Shown here: piece after piece, positions 33,647 to 42,673 of the stretch
Layout: each line of letters starts with the position of its first letter
How positions within the stretch are numbered: position 1 is the stretch's first letter
Assembly: GCF_036002945.1 (NCBI RefSeq)
Contig: NZ_CP108529.1
Location: 9,171,001 to 9,235,000, forward strand
DNA from: Streptomyces sp. NBC_01224
Lineage (GTDB): Bacteria > Actinomycetota > Actinomycetes > Streptomycetales > Streptomycetaceae
Length of the DNA: 64,000 nucleotides
Direction of reading: 5' to 3'
Notes under the pieces: model-generated
What the model was told of the DNA's origin: nothing
Database searches by the model: none
Seen by the model: the letters and a program-made list of their open reading frames with translations, nothing else
Program-made: the position numbers and the translations under genes

Positions 33647-34750
33647 ATGATGAACAGTAGCTATATGGTCATATGGGGCAAATGGAATAATGTACTCGTA
33701 CACCAGGCCGAGCCGTACAACGCCGAGTCGCTGCCCGGCGCCCTCGCAAGTCAGATCACCCCCCTGGACAGCTTCTACGGCCGCAACCACGCGCCGATCC
33801 CCCGCATAGACCCGGAGCGCTGGCGGCTGCGAGTGGACGGTCTGGTCGATCGCCCACTTGAGCTGTCGATGGACGAACTACGGCGCCGCTTCCCCGAGCG
33901 GAGGCTGGTGGCAACACTGCAATGCGCGGGCAACCGCCGCGCGGACCTCATCGAGGTCCGCGACATACCCGGCCAGGTCTCCTGGGGCCCCGGAGCCATA
34001 TCCACCGCGTGCTGGAGCGGGGTAAGCCTGGCGGATGTGCTGGCCGAGGCCGGAGTGCAGCCGGAGGCGGCCCACATCGCCTTCACCGGTGCTGACGTGT
34101 CACAGCAGGCCGAGCCACCGCAGCCCTTCGGCGGCTCGATACCGGTGGCGAAGGCAACCTCCAGCGAGGTGCTGCTGGCCTGGGCCATGAACGATCAGGC
34201 ACTGCCCACCGCGCACGGCGCGCCGCTGCGCGTGGTCGTCCCCGGGTGGATCGGCGCCCGCAGCGTCAAGTGGCTCAAGCGCATTACCGTTCAGGCCGAA
34301 CCGTCCGACAACTACTTCCAGATCGAATACAGCATCCTGCCCGCCGAAGCCGACCCTCACCAGGCCAAGCAGGCAGACGGCATCACCCTCGGCCCGATCG
34401 CCATCCACTGCGCCATCCTGCAGCCCGGCAAGGACGCCCAGCTGCCGTCCGGGCCGACCGAGGTCGCCGGCTTCGCCTTCGCCGGGGACGATAGAACCGT
34501 GAAACGCGTGGATGTCTCCGCCGACCACGGCGTCACCTGGGCCCACGCCGACCTGGACCCGCCGGAGAACCCCTGGACGTGGCAGCACTGGCGCGCCACG
34601 CTTACCCTGCCCCCGGGCGAGGCCGAGCTCATCGCGCGCGCCTGGGACTCCACGGCGGCTGTGCAGCCTGAGTCCCCGGCCACCGTCTGGAACCCCAGGG
34701 GGTACGCCAACAACGCCGCGGCTCGCCTGCACGTCACATGCCGTCCCTGA
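33647..34750 (+). CDS. Molybdopterin-dependent sulfite oxidase-family oxidoreductase
   Basis: 367 residues with the sulfite-oxidase Mo-cofactor domain (about 35-245) and the C-terminal Mo-co dimerisation domain (about 255-365). The molybdenum-ligating Cys is C93 in LVATLQCAGNRR; WSGVSLADVLAEAG and VVPGWIGARSVKWLKRI are conserved family blocks. There is no signal peptide and no fused heme domain, so the electron acceptor is unknown. The start is uncertain: ATG 33647 or 33665 (MVIWGKWNN), neither with a strong Shine-Dalgarno. The promoter region is built from an IS481 fragment, so expression may be altered. Confidence 0.9.
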   Translation: MMNSSYMVIWGKWNNVLVHQAEPYNAESLPGALASQITPLDSFYGRNHAPIPRIDPERWRLRVDGLVDRPLELSMDELRRRFPERRLVATLQCAGNRRADLIEVRDIPGQVSWGPGAISTACWSGVSLADVLAEAGVQPEAAHIAFTGADVSQQAEPPQPFGGSIPVAKATSSEVLLAWAMNDQALPTAHGAPLRVVVPGWIGARSVKWLKRITVQAEPSDNYFQIEYSILPAEADPHQAKQADGITLGPIAIHCAILQPGKDAQLPSGPTEVAGFAFAGDDRTVKRVDVSADHGVTWAHADLDPPENPWTWQHWRATLTLPPGEAELIARAWDSTAAVQPESPATVWNPRGYANNAAARLHVTCRP

Positions 34751-34989
34751 CCCGGACACTTCGGTCGAACGATTCAGCAATTGACACAGACCGCTGGACA
34801 CCTCACCGCTGCCCGAATGGCGGCACCATCTGTTGCACCAGAGGTTGCATCTACGGGTGCACCAGCTATTCGACATTGGTTGCCCTCATCAAGCTGACGC
34901 CCGGGAATTCGTGCAGGACACCGCGGGCGCTTGGCGTGGTCGGGCCTCTGACATCCCCGTTGCGGCCGCTTTCGCTTCTGCGGGACTGG

Positions 34990-35126
34990 GCCGTGGCCAG
35001 CGGCTGTCCCTGCCGGCACGAGGTCTCAACCACCGCTACGAACGCCAACCGCGCGACTACCTGGCCTTTCTCGGCCTCGCCGCAGCACTGTGCTGCTGCA
35101 AGCGACTTCTCCGGCTCACCACATAG
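34990..35126 (+). pseudogene. IS5-type transposase C-terminal scrap
   Basis: GLNHRYERQPRDYLAFLGLA followed by AALCCCKRLLRLTT resembles the last 40 residues of an IS5 transposase (RHLTRRYE...FLAFLTLAAA). The rest of the gap 34751-35234 shows nothing recognisable. Confidence 0.55.
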
Positions 35127-35234
35127 GACACGGTCTATGTGGTGGGAGATCCGCCTCGTACGGCTACCACCCGTACGACGACGCGGAGTTCCTCTTCCGC
35201 GCCTTCCTGCACGGCCGGGCGTGGCCGCACACCC

Positions 35235-36134
35235 TCATCGCCATGCTGCCCACTCCTTCACCGCGAACCGGTTGCCTACGCGCCGCACTTCGGCTGCGCC
35301 CGGCCCGGGGAAATGCGCGGGGAACAGCAGGGCTCCGCGGTCCGCGGCCTGCCCCAGCACGCGGCGCCGGCTGTCCCGTGCGCGGGGCTCGTCCTCGTCG
35401 AAGCAGGGGCAGTCGTCCGGCTCCACGATCTGCAGTGGGCTGTGCAGCAGATCCCCGGCGAACACCGCCCAGTCCGTGCCCGACCGCAGCCATACGACGG
35501 AGGAGCCGGGCGTATGGCCGGGGGCGGGCTCGATACGGAGCTGGGCGTCGATGTCGTAGTGGTCACCCTTCCACAGCACGGTCTGCCCGGCCTGGTGCAC
35601 GGGGGCGATGCTGTCCTCGAAGACGTTGGCCATCTGGGGGCCGGAGCGGGTCCGGTGTCCATTGGCCGGGTTCCAGTAGTCGAAGTCGGCACGCGAGATC
35701 ACGTACTGGGCGTTGGGGAAGGTCGGCCGCCACTCTCCGTTGTCCGTCAGGTGGGTGTTCCAGCCGACGTGGTCGCCGTGGACATGGGTGCAGATCACCG
35801 TGTCCACGTCCTGCGGGCGGACGCCTGCCGCGGCCAGCTCACCGAGGTAGTCGGTGTTCAGATGGTGGAAAGATGGCATGGCCGGGCGTTCTCGGCCGTT
35901 GCCGATTCCGGTGTCGATCAGGATTGTTCGGCCCTCGCTGCGGATCAGCCAGGTCTGCATCATGGTGCGGACCTCGTCGGCGGCCAGGTCCAGGAAGGTG
36001 GGGGCGAGCCAATTCTCGTGCGCCTGCCAGTGCTCCACGGGCACGTCGGGGAAAATGTAGTCGCGGTCGCTGCCTCTGGTGGGTAGCTCAACCACGCGGG
36101 TGATCTCCACGTTTCCAAGCGTGATGGTGTCCAC
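35235..36134 (-). CDS. MBL-fold metallo-hydrolase
   Basis: 299 residues of metallo-beta-lactamase fold. The metal motif is H117-V-H119-G-D121-H122 (CTHVHGDHVGW), followed by APGHTPGSSVVW and FAGDLLHSP for the later His and bridging Asp. It starts at GTG 36134 with GGAGA five bases upstream. This branch resembles quorum-quenching-lactonase-like and other uncharacterised Streptomyces MBL proteins. No operon partner. Enzymatic class is firm, substrate open. Confidence 0.9.
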   Translation of the reverse strand: MDTITLGNVEITRVVELPTRGSDRDYIFPDVPVEHWQAHENWLAPTFLDLAADEVRTMMQTWLIRSEGRTILIDTGIGNGRERPAMPSFHHLNTDYLGELAAAGVRPQDVDTVICTHVHGDHVGWNTHLTDNGEWRPTFPNAQYVISRADFDYWNPANGHRTRSGPQMANVFEDSIAPVHQAGQTVLWKGDHYDIDAQLRIEPAPGHTPGSSVVWLRSGTDWAVFAGDLLHSPLQIVEPDDCPCFDEDEPRARDSRRRVLGQAADRGALLFPAHFPGPGAAEVRRVGNRFAVKEWAAWR

Positions 36135-36280
36135 GTCTCCAGTCTGCGCGCCGGATGACGCAGGCGCTATCGATCACATGACCGCACTTCGGAGGGACCG
36201 GGATGCGGCACGATACAGCCGGTCAGCGACGTGCGACACCGGGTTGGACCCGGAGTGTGTTCTCGAGGCATCCGGCCGGG

Positions 36281-36446
36281 CGCAAGCCGAACGTGCTGGT
36301 GAAGAAGACCCGCCGCTCCCGGAAGAAGGTCCTGTTCACGGATGCGTCCGTGCGGGAGCTGGTGATGACAGGCCCGGAGTCCGCGCCGGTCATCGGGCTC
36401 GGCAGCAGCGGCAAGGCCGTCAGCGTGGACCTGGACGCCGAATCAC
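36281..36446 (+). pseudogene. FtsK/Tra-type translocase fragment
   Basis: A short frame reads KKTRRSRKKVLFTDASVREL and GPESAPVIGLGSSGKAVSVD followed by LDAES. This resembles the stretch just before the Walker A of FtsK-like Tra proteins on Streptomyces integrative elements. The sequence stops before the ATP-binding loop at the join with an IS5 fragment. Tentative. Confidence 0.4.
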
Positions 36447-36690
36447 GGTGGCTTCGCCGGTGAGGCGGCGGGTCATGAGGTCGGTCATGGCGAGGTGGAT
36501 CACGGCTTCGGATCGGGTGGGCAGGGTTTCGTAGTCGCGGACCAGGCGGCGGTGGAGCATCGGCCATCCGTAGGTTCACTTGTCTGCCCATCGCTTCGGG
36601 ATGGGGGTGAAGTCCCTGGTTCCGGGGTTGCGTTGGGTGATTTCCGTGTCGATGCCGAGGGGGGGCGGCATGTTCGACGAGGTGCTGGCG
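36447..36690 (-). pseudogene. IS5-family transposase C-terminal fragment with nonsense codon
   Basis: Minus strand reads ITQRNPGTRDFTPIPKRWAD, K, stop, TYGWPMLHRRLVRDYETLPT and RSEAVIHLAMTDLMTRRL. The TGA lies where homologues have Arg (ERTYGW), consistent with CGA to TGA. An additional frameshift precedes it near 36665. Confidence 0.65.
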
Positions 36691-36699
36691 GTAGCCGCT

Positions 36700-37356
36700 T
36701 CAGGTGGTGGCCAGCAGCAGGTCCTCTGCGCTTGACGGGCGGAGGCCGTCGGTGCGATTGGCGAAGTAGCGCTCGGCAAGCGAATCTCCCGACAGATGTC
36801 GGACGTTTTCGAAGCCGGCTTCGCGGGCCAGTGCCAGCATCTCGGGCGGGGTGTAGAAGCTGATGAACGGCGTTCCGGATGCTTGCGCGCCTTCCTTGCT
36901 CGTCCGGAGGCCGGGGCGATCGGCGTCGTCGAGGAGTTCGGTCGGCAGCAGAGAGGTCATGGCGAGCGTCGAGCCGGGTGCGAGCCCGGTGATCTGGCGC
37001 AGGGTGGCCGCGGTGGCGTCTTTGGTGAGGTACATGGCGACGCCGGTGGAGACGATGACCGCCGGTCGGCTGGAATCGAAGCCGGCAGCGGACAGCTGCT
37101 TCAGCCAGTCTTCGCTTGCTTCGAAGCCGACCGGCACCAGGTGCAGCCAGTCGGGGATGCCGTAGCCGAGTTTGACCAGGCGGACGGTCATTTCCTTGGT
37201 CCCGTAATGGGTGTCCTCGAACGGCGTGACCACCTCGACGGCAGGATCGGGACGGAACGTGTCTGCGTCTGGCACCTTCAGCACGATCTGCGTCCGGGGC
37301 TCTCGGTCCTCGGGGAAGTTGCCCGGGGGCTTCGGAGCCGGGCGGCGAAGGCGCAT
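36700..37356 (-). CDS. SAM-dependent methyltransferase (LCM/TIGR00027-like), N-terminally truncated
   Basis: 219 residues. Segments YGTKEMTVRLVKLGYGIPDW, AVIVSTGVAMYLTKDATAAT and SFYTPPEMLALAREAGFENV belong to the leucine-carboxyl-methyltransferase-like family of actinobacteria. These are normally 270-310 residues. The front part with the glycine-rich SAM-binding motif I is absent: a possible remnant lies upstream in another frame (GTVALVTAVAATGGG, about 37400-37440). ATG 37356 has no convincing ribosome binding site. Probably an inactive fragment, though the remaining frame is intact. Confidence 0.6.
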   Translation of the reverse strand: MRLRRPAPKPPGNFPEDREPRTQIVLKVPDADTFRPDPAVEVVTPFEDTHYGTKEMTVRLVKLGYGIPDWLHLVPVGFEASEDWLKQLSAAGFDSSRPAVIVSTGVAMYLTKDATAATLRQITGLAPGSTLAMTSLLPTELLDDADRPGLRTSKEGAQASGTPFISFYTPPEMLALAREAGFENVRHLSGDSLAERYFANRTDGLRPSSAEDLLLATT

Positions 37357-37639
37357 GTCGGCGTGGGGCCGCGGACGCCCCCGCCGGTCGCCGCGACAGC
37401 CGTGACCAGGGCAACCGTTCCTGATGGTGCGTCAGGCGAGATCTGCTGCTCTGGCGAGCCGGAGCTGGTGGGCCCCGGGCGTGCGAGGGCCCGATGAGTC
37501 CGGTGGGTTGGGCTGGTACGACGTGTCTCTGGCAGGGCGGAATCGCGCGGTCGGTCGGCCTCGCGGCCGACAGCGGGATGGAAAGCCCAGCCCCGCTGTG
37601 GGTGGCGCGAGGCGGTGCCACCCGCAGCGGGGGCGTGGC

Positions 37640-39424
37640 TCACCGGTCTGTCGGGTGGCCGCAGCGGAACAACGGGGCGTGGGTGTCGAAGGGTACGTCC
37701 TCGCGGGCGGCCTCGACGGCGGCCATGGAGGAGGGGAGGTCGAACGGGAGGGATCCGGGTGTCGCCGCCTTCCCGAGGGCCGCGTCGAGTACGAGGTCGT
37801 CGTCGGCGCCGAACTCGCCGATGAGGAGGGCGGCGTGGTCTGCGAGCGGGGTAAGGACGGCGGGGCGGTCGAGGTGGACGGCGAAGCAGGTGGGCACGGT
37901 GGCGGCGAGGGAGCGCAGACGCTCGGACTCCTCATGTGGGAATTCCAGGGAGCCGCTGTGGAAGAACTGCTCCATGAAGCCATCCCGCTTCTCGTACGGT
38001 GCGGCGATCCGGACGATGGCGGCGTCCGCGTCCTCGGCCCGCTCCACGACGGTGCCGTAGCGGGCGGCGACGGCCGGATCGATTCCCTCTGTGTACAGCC
38101 GCTGCCCGGCGACCGGCTGCCCGGCGAGGTGGACCAGCGACCGCTGCTGGACCCGGCGGCCGAGTTCGACGCCGGCCGGAGCGCCGACTCGTTCGGTGGC
38201 AGCGTCCGGGTCGACGTACGGGTCGTCGAAGAGGCCGAGGCGGAACTTGTCGCGCAGAATGCGGCGGGCGGACTCGTCGACCCGTGCCTCGCCGACCGCG
38301 CCGGAGCGGACGGCGGTAAGGATCAGTTCGGGGTCGGTCTCGCCGCCGAGCTGGTCGGCACCTGCGTCCAGGGTCAGCACAACCTGCTCGGCCACCGACA
38401 GCTCCTCGACGCCCCAGTGGCGCGGCGGCAGGGTGGTGATGCCGGGGATGTCATTGCCGGTGATGGCGTTGAAGTCGGTGCAGACGACCCCGTCGAAGCC
38501 GTACCGGCCGCGCAGCAGGCCGGTGATGACGTCCCGGTTGAAGTTGGCGCCGACCTCGGACAGGCCCGTCCCCGAGGGGATCGCGTACGCGGGCATGATC
38601 TGCGCCGTGCCGGCCTCGAAGGCAGCCTCGAAGGGGCGCAGGTGGTGCTCGAACGAGCCGCCGGGGTAGACGAGTCGGCGGCCGGCGGCGAAGTGCGAGT
38701 CTTCGCCACGTGCCTGGGGGCCGCCGCCGGGGAAGTGCTTGGTCATGCAGGCGATGCTGTCCGGCCCGATCCGCTCCCCCTGGAGTCCTCGGATGTAGGC
38801 GGCGATCATCCGGCACGCGCGGTCGGCGTCCTCGCCGAAAGTGCCGCTGATACGGGCCCATCGCGGTTCGGTGGCGAGGTCGGCCATCGGGTGGATGGCG
38901 ACCCGAATCCCGACGGCGCGCAGTTCCCTGCCGATCAGGGCGGCGTACTCCTCGACCAGCGCGGGGTCGTCGGTCGCCGCGAGGCCGATCGGCTCGGGGC
39001 CCGCGCTGAAGCCGCCGCCGATGTGCGCGGTGGCGGGGTTGGCGGTGAAGCCGTGCCGGGGGTCGGAGGAGAGGGTGACGGGGATGCCGAGGCGTTCGGC
39101 TGCGGCGAGGTCCTGGACGTGGTTGTTCCACTCGGCCATCGTGCGGGCGTCAGGGACGGCCATCATGGCGAAGGAGGTGAGGCCCCGTTCGGTGATCAGT
39201 TCGGCGCCGGACGGGACCGTGGCACCGGGCAGGGCCGGACGGGCGTTCCCGGCGAGCATCCGCCCGTGGCACATCAGGGCGGCCTTCTCGGCGAGGGTCA
39301 TCCGGCTCACCAGGTCCTCGACACGTTCCTCGACCGGCAGTCGGGGGTCCTCGTAGGGCTCCATGGTGCCGTTGTGGTTGAGGTCGCGGAACGGTGTGCC
39401 GTCGTGGTGGCGCAGCGTCAGCAT
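37640..39424 (-). CDS. Glycoside hydrolase family 3 beta-glycosidase
   Basis: 594 residues. The GH3 barrel is recognisable from MTLAEKAALMCHGRM, RHGFTANPATAHIGGGFSAG and MTKHFPGGGPQ to the nucleophile D317 in GVVCTDFNAITG; a C-terminal alpha/beta domain follows, without an Fn3 domain. There is no signal peptide, so it acts in the cytoplasm. ATG 39424 overlaps the stop of the upstream phosphatase gene by 7 bases and has AAGGAGG, so the two are translationally coupled. With a divergent oligopeptide-type ABC importer, it probably cleaves an imported glycoside or glycopeptide. Substrate uncertain. Confidence 0.9.
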   Translation of the reverse strand: MLTLRHHDGTPFRDLNHNGTMEPYEDPRLPVEERVEDLVSRMTLAEKAALMCHGRMLAGNARPALPGATVPSGAELITERGLTSFAMMAVPDARTMAEWNNHVQDLAAAERLGIPVTLSSDPRHGFTANPATAHIGGGFSAGPEPIGLAATDDPALVEEYAALIGRELRAVGIRVAIHPMADLATEPRWARISGTFGEDADRACRMIAAYIRGLQGERIGPDSIACMTKHFPGGGPQARGEDSHFAAGRRLVYPGGSFEHHLRPFEAAFEAGTAQIMPAYAIPSGTGLSEVGANFNRDVITGLLRGRYGFDGVVCTDFNAITGNDIPGITTLPPRHWGVEELSVAEQVVLTLDAGADQLGGETDPELILTAVRSGAVGEARVDESARRILRDKFRLGLFDDPYVDPDAATERVGAPAGVELGRRVQQRSLVHLAGQPVAGQRLYTEGIDPAVAARYGTVVERAEDADAAIVRIAAPYEKRDGFMEQFFHSGSLEFPHEESERLRSLAATVPTCFAVHLDRPAVLTPLADHAALLIGEFGADDDLVLDAALGKAATPGSLPFDLPSSMAAVEAAREDVPFDTHAPLFRCGHPTDR

Positions 39425-40158
39425 GCGATGGCCTCCTTGGAGGTCTTGGAGCGGAAGGCGGCCAGGGTGTCTGCGGTGGTCCCGCAGGCGGTGAGGAAGG
39501 CGGCGGAGCCGCCGTGACGGGTACGAATGAGGTCGAGGAAGACGGTCATCGCCTCGGCGGGAGCCGCCAGCAGCGGAGCGGGGGCCGCGCCGCGGGCGGC
39601 GCGGTCGTTGAGAGCGGCGGGGTGACGCTCGGCAAGGTTGGCGAAGATCTGCGGCAAGGCCTCGCCGGTGCGGGCGTAGTCGGCGACGATCGCCTCGGCG
39701 GGCACGCCGAGCAGGCCGAGCAGCAGTGCGGTGACCAGGCCGGTGCGGTCCTTGCCGGCGGCGCAGTGCAGCAGGACACCGCCGGGGCGCGCGGCGGCTT
39801 CGACCGCGGCGGTGACGGCATCGGGCGACTGCTCGGCCAGCAGAAGGTAGAAGGCGCCGAGGTCTACGGCGGTGGTCATGGTCCGCATGGCCGCCATGAT
39901 GGTGTCGGTGGCGGGATCCATCCGGGCGGCTATGACTGTGATCCCCGCGGCCTCGGCGGCGGCCCAGTCGGCGGGCTCGCACTCGGCGATGCCCCGCAGG
40001 TCGACGACGGTGCGGATGCCGTGGTCGCCCAGCAGGGTGAGCGTGGTGTGGTCGGCGTGGGGGAAGGGCTGGGCGGAACGGTAGAGCACGCCCGGACGGA
40101 TCCGCTTGCCCTCGGGATCGGCGCCGAGGATGGGGTCGCGGAAATTGACCAGGGACAT
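39418..40158 (-). CDS. Tyrosine/dual-specificity phosphatase family protein
   Basis: 246 residues of the Tyr-phosphatase family common in actinobacteria. The P-loop is H131-C132-A-A-G-K-D-R-T-G, with C132 the nucleophile, preceded by VVDLRGIAECEPADW (general-acid loop region). It could act on protein phosphotyrosine, a phospholipid or a sugar phosphate. ATG 40158 follows AAAGG. It lies between a tetR gene and GH3 on the same strand and is coupled to GH3, which suggests a sugar-phosphate or signalling role in the locus. Confidence 0.88.
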   Translation of the reverse strand: MSLVNFRDPILGADPEGKRIRPGVLYRSAQPFPHADHTTLTLLGDHGIRTVVDLRGIAECEPADWAAAEAAGITVIAARMDPATDTIMAAMRTMTTAVDLGAFYLLLAEQSPDAVTAAVEAAARPGGVLLHCAAGKDRTGLVTALLLGLLGVPAEAIVADYARTGEALPQIFANLAERHPAALNDRAARGAAPAPLLAAPAEAMTVFLDLIRTRHGGSAAFLTACGTTADTLAAFRSKTSKEAIAC

Positions 40159-40268
40159 AAAGGGGCCTTTCGGGAGAATCTGGACGTGTGAGAGAAGGGG
40201 GTAGTACGAGCGGGCGGTGCGAGAGAAGGTGAACGGCTACGCAGGCCCCCGGCAGCGGCCCGGGCCGG

Positions 40269-40868
40269 TCACTGGCCGGAGCGCAGGACTTCCCGGTACG
40301 CCTCGCTCCAGTCGGTCGGCAGTGCGGCCTCGGAGTCGACCATCACGTGGCGCCGGATCATTCCGGTGAGCATCGCGCCGAGCGCCAGGGGGCGCAGGTC
40401 CGTGTGCGGGTCGACGCCGATTCGCTCACCGGCGATGGCCGCAGCCTGCTGTCCGAAGTCGTCGATCAGGATCAGGGCGTAGTCGCGGACGGAGCGGACC
40501 TCCAGGAAGTGGCGACGCAGCCGACGGCGGCGGGTGGTGTGATCGGCGGGCTCCTCCAGGCGGCCGTCGGTGATGGTCACGGCGTGGCCGAACGCATCCC
40601 AAAGACCCAGATCGGCGGGTGCCTCGGCGAAGGCGCCGAGGATGACCTGACCGAAGTCGTAGCCGAAGAGCAGGGCCTCTTTGGTGGCGTAATAGCGGAA
40701 GAAGGTGCGGTGGGCGACGTCGGCCCGGCGGCAGATCTGGTCGACCGTGGTGCGTTCGAAGCCGTGCTCCTCGAAGAGGTCCAACGCCGCCGTGCGGATG
40801 GTCTCGCGGGTGCGTGCCTTCTTACGGTCGCGCATTCCCAGCTCCGCCACGGGGCCCGTCTCCTGCAT
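40269..40868 (-). CDS. TetR-family transcriptional regulator
   Basis: 199 residues. The N-terminal helix-turn-helix reads TRETIRTAALDLFEEHGFER and TTVDQICRRADVAHRTFFRY. The C-terminal ligand domain is unspecific. ATG 40868 has AAGGAG at ten bases; a longer open frame upstream lacks family sequence. It is first in the phosphatase-GH3 operon and divergent from the ABC transporter. The double palindrome at 41020-41041 is its likely operator, which would give joint control of both arms. Confidence 0.92.
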   Translation of the reverse strand: MQETGPVAELGMRDRKKARTRETIRTAALDLFEEHGFERTTVDQICRRADVAHRTFFRYYATKEALLFGYDFGQVILGAFAEAPADLGLWDAFGHAVTITDGRLEEPADHTTRRRRLRRHFLEVRSVRDYALILIDDFGQQAAAIAGERIGVDPHTDLRPLALGAMLTGMIRRHVMVDSEAALPTDWSEAYREVLRSGQ

Positions 40869-41019
40869 CGGTCTGCCGCTCCTTGTCGTGTGCCCGTCGC
40901 CGGGCGGTTGTCGTGACGGTGGGTCGTACGCCGCCACGAGCAGTACCGAACCATGCCCGGCGAGGCCCGCTCAAGGCGCGCGCCAAGTCTTCGGCGGCCG
41001 GTCACAGGAAGTTTGCATG

Positions 41020-41041
41020 ACTGCCTTTTGGCAGTACTGCC
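41020..41041 (+). promoter_or_regulatory. Double palindrome, candidate TetR operator
   Basis: Three consecutive half-sites: ACTGCC-TTTT-GGCAGT (41020-41035, perfect) and GGCAGTACTGCC (41030-41041, perfect 12-bp palindrome) share the middle GGCAGT. It lies between the divergent tetR and ABC-transporter genes, about 75 bases before the transporter start. Confidence 0.65.
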
Positions 41042-41116
41042 AGTTCCGAAATGGTGTGGGCGTCGGCAGCCCCCGTGCTGCCGTCCGCCCCTGCGATCCG
41101 AGGAACCAGAGGAACC

Positions 41117-42673
41117 ATGAAGCGGCACAAGCACGTTCTGGCAGCGACGACCTGCGCGCTCGCCATCACCCTGACCGCCGGAGCCTGCACGGCATCCGAC
41201 GACGCGGTGTCCGGCGGAGGCCCCGTCAAGGCCGCCGCGGCCGACGGCCCGGCGGTCGACGGCGGAACCCTCAAGGTCGGTCTGGACCGGCCGTTCACCA
41301 AGCTCGACCCGGCCGACGGCACACTGACCTCGATGCCGATGATGGTCCTGGCCAACGCGCTGTACGACCCGCTGATGGTCAACGGCGACAACGGCGTCGT
41401 GCAGCCTTACCTCGCCAAGTCGTTCACCCCCAACGCGGACGCCACCGGCTGGACCCTTCAGCTGCGCGAGGGCGTGAAGTTCAGCGACGGGAAGCCGCTG
41501 GACGCCCAAGCGGTCGTCGACCACGTGAAGCGTCTTGCCAAGCCGGAGAGCAAGTGCTCCTGCGCCGCCGACGCGGCGACCATCGGCGCGATGAAGGCCA
41601 ACGGCCCCTTCACCGTCGACTTCACCCTCAAGGCGCCCAACGCCGCCTTCCCCGGCCTCTTCACCCGCTCGCTCGGCTACATCTCGGAGACCCCCAACGG
41701 CGAGGGAGCGGCGGTCGGATCCGGCCCGTACACCGTGGAGAGCGTCCAGCCGGGCGTCTCGGTCACCGTGGCGCGCAACCCCGCCTACTGGGGGGCCAAG
41801 GGTCACGCCGACAAGATCGTCTACCAGGTGCTGCCGGACTCCGACAGCCGCTACCAGTCCCTGCGCTCCGGCGATGCCAACCTGATCTGGACCGAGACCC
41901 CCGCCCAGTTCAAGCAGGCCGCCGGCGACGGCCTGCGCACCGCCACCGGGCCCGGCTCCACCTCCACCGTCCTGTTCAACACCAAGGCCGCACCCTTCGA
42001 CGACCCCCGTGTGCGCCAGGCTCTCCAGTACGCCGTCGACCGCGAGGCCGTGGAGAAGGTCGTCTTCCTCGGCCAGGGAACGGTCTCCGACGGCCCGATC
42101 GGTTCCCGCTCCCCGTACCATGCCGCGAACACTTACCCGGCCCACGACCCGGCGAAGGCCCGCGCCCTGCTCGCAGAGGCCGGCCACCCGGACCTGTCCT
42201 TCGACTACCTGGTCGACAACCGCCCCGAGGCCCAGCAGCGAGCCACCGTGCTCCAGCAGATGTTCGCGGAGGTCGGGGTGAAGATGACCATCAAGCCAAT
42301 GGACGCCGCAGGCCTGGGCACCGCGATGTTTCAGCGCAAGTTCCAGGTGATGGATTTCGTCACGAGCATGTTCGGCGACACCGACTCCGCGCTGAACAGC
42401 CTCTTCACCACCAACTCGCCCTACAACTTCACCGGCTACAGCAAGCCGGAGACCGAGCAGGCGATCACGACCGGACGCGCCGAGCTGGATGCCGCCAAGC
42501 GCGGCGCCGACTACAACGAGGCCGCCAAGGCGATCGTCGCGGATGCCCCGATGCTCTTCCTCGCCGAGAATCCGGCCGGTTTCCTCGCCTCCGCCGAGGT
42601 CGGCGGACTGCCCGACCTGTCCAGGCGGACCGTCGTCAACGTCTCCCCGGCCGGCCTGTGGGTGAAGAAGTGA
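41117..42673 (+). CDS. Oligopeptide/nickel-type (family 5) ABC substrate-binding lipoprotein
   Basis: 518 residues. An N-terminal export signal ends in a lipobox-like L-T-A-G-A-C near residue 24. The family 5 solute-binding fold follows: LLNP-type start region KLDPADGTLTSMPMMVLANA, SFTPNADATGWTLQLREGVK, FDDPRVRQALQYAVDREAVE. First gene of a five-gene importer operon; its stop overlaps the GTG of the next permease (GTGA). Family 5 proteins bind peptides, oligosaccharides, nickel or opines; the GH3 neighbour favours a glycan or glycoconjugate here, by inference. Confidence 0.92.
   Translation: MKRHKHVLAATTCALAITLTAGACTASDDAVSGGGPVKAAAADGPAVDGGTLKVGLDRPFTKLDPADGTLTSMPMMVLANALYDPLMVNGDNGVVQPYLAKSFTPNADATGWTLQLREGVKFSDGKPLDAQAVVDHVKRLAKPESKCSCAADAATIGAMKANGPFTVDFTLKAPNAAFPGLFTRSLGYISETPNGEGAAVGSGPYTVESVQPGVSVTVARNPAYWGAKGHADKIVYQVLPDSDSRYQSLRSGDANLIWTETPAQFKQAAGDGLRTATGPGSTSTVLFNTKAAPFDDPRVRQALQYAVDREAVEKVVFLGQGTVSDGPIGSRSPYHAANTYPAHDPAKARALLAEAGHPDLSFDYLVDNRPEAQQRATVLQQMFAEVGVKMTIKPMDAAGLGTAMFQRKFQVMDFVTSMFGDTDSALNSLFTTNSPYNFTGYSKPETEQAITTGRAELDAAKRGADYNEAAKAIVADAPMLFLAENPAGFLASAEVGGLPDLSRRTVVNVSPAGLWVKK

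Noticed and set aside
34738..34920. Cys/Thr-rich stretch CPNGGTICCTRGCIYGCTSY resembling a lanthipeptide core
   Set aside because: The frame starts inside the end of the sulfite-oxidase gene, has no leader-like sequence, no ribosome binding site and no modification enzyme nearby. Most likely chance in decayed DNA.
37424..39517. 697-codon plus-strand frame opposite the GH3 gene
   Set aside because: Antisense shadow; the minus strand encodes a clear GH3 enzyme with its nucleophile motif.
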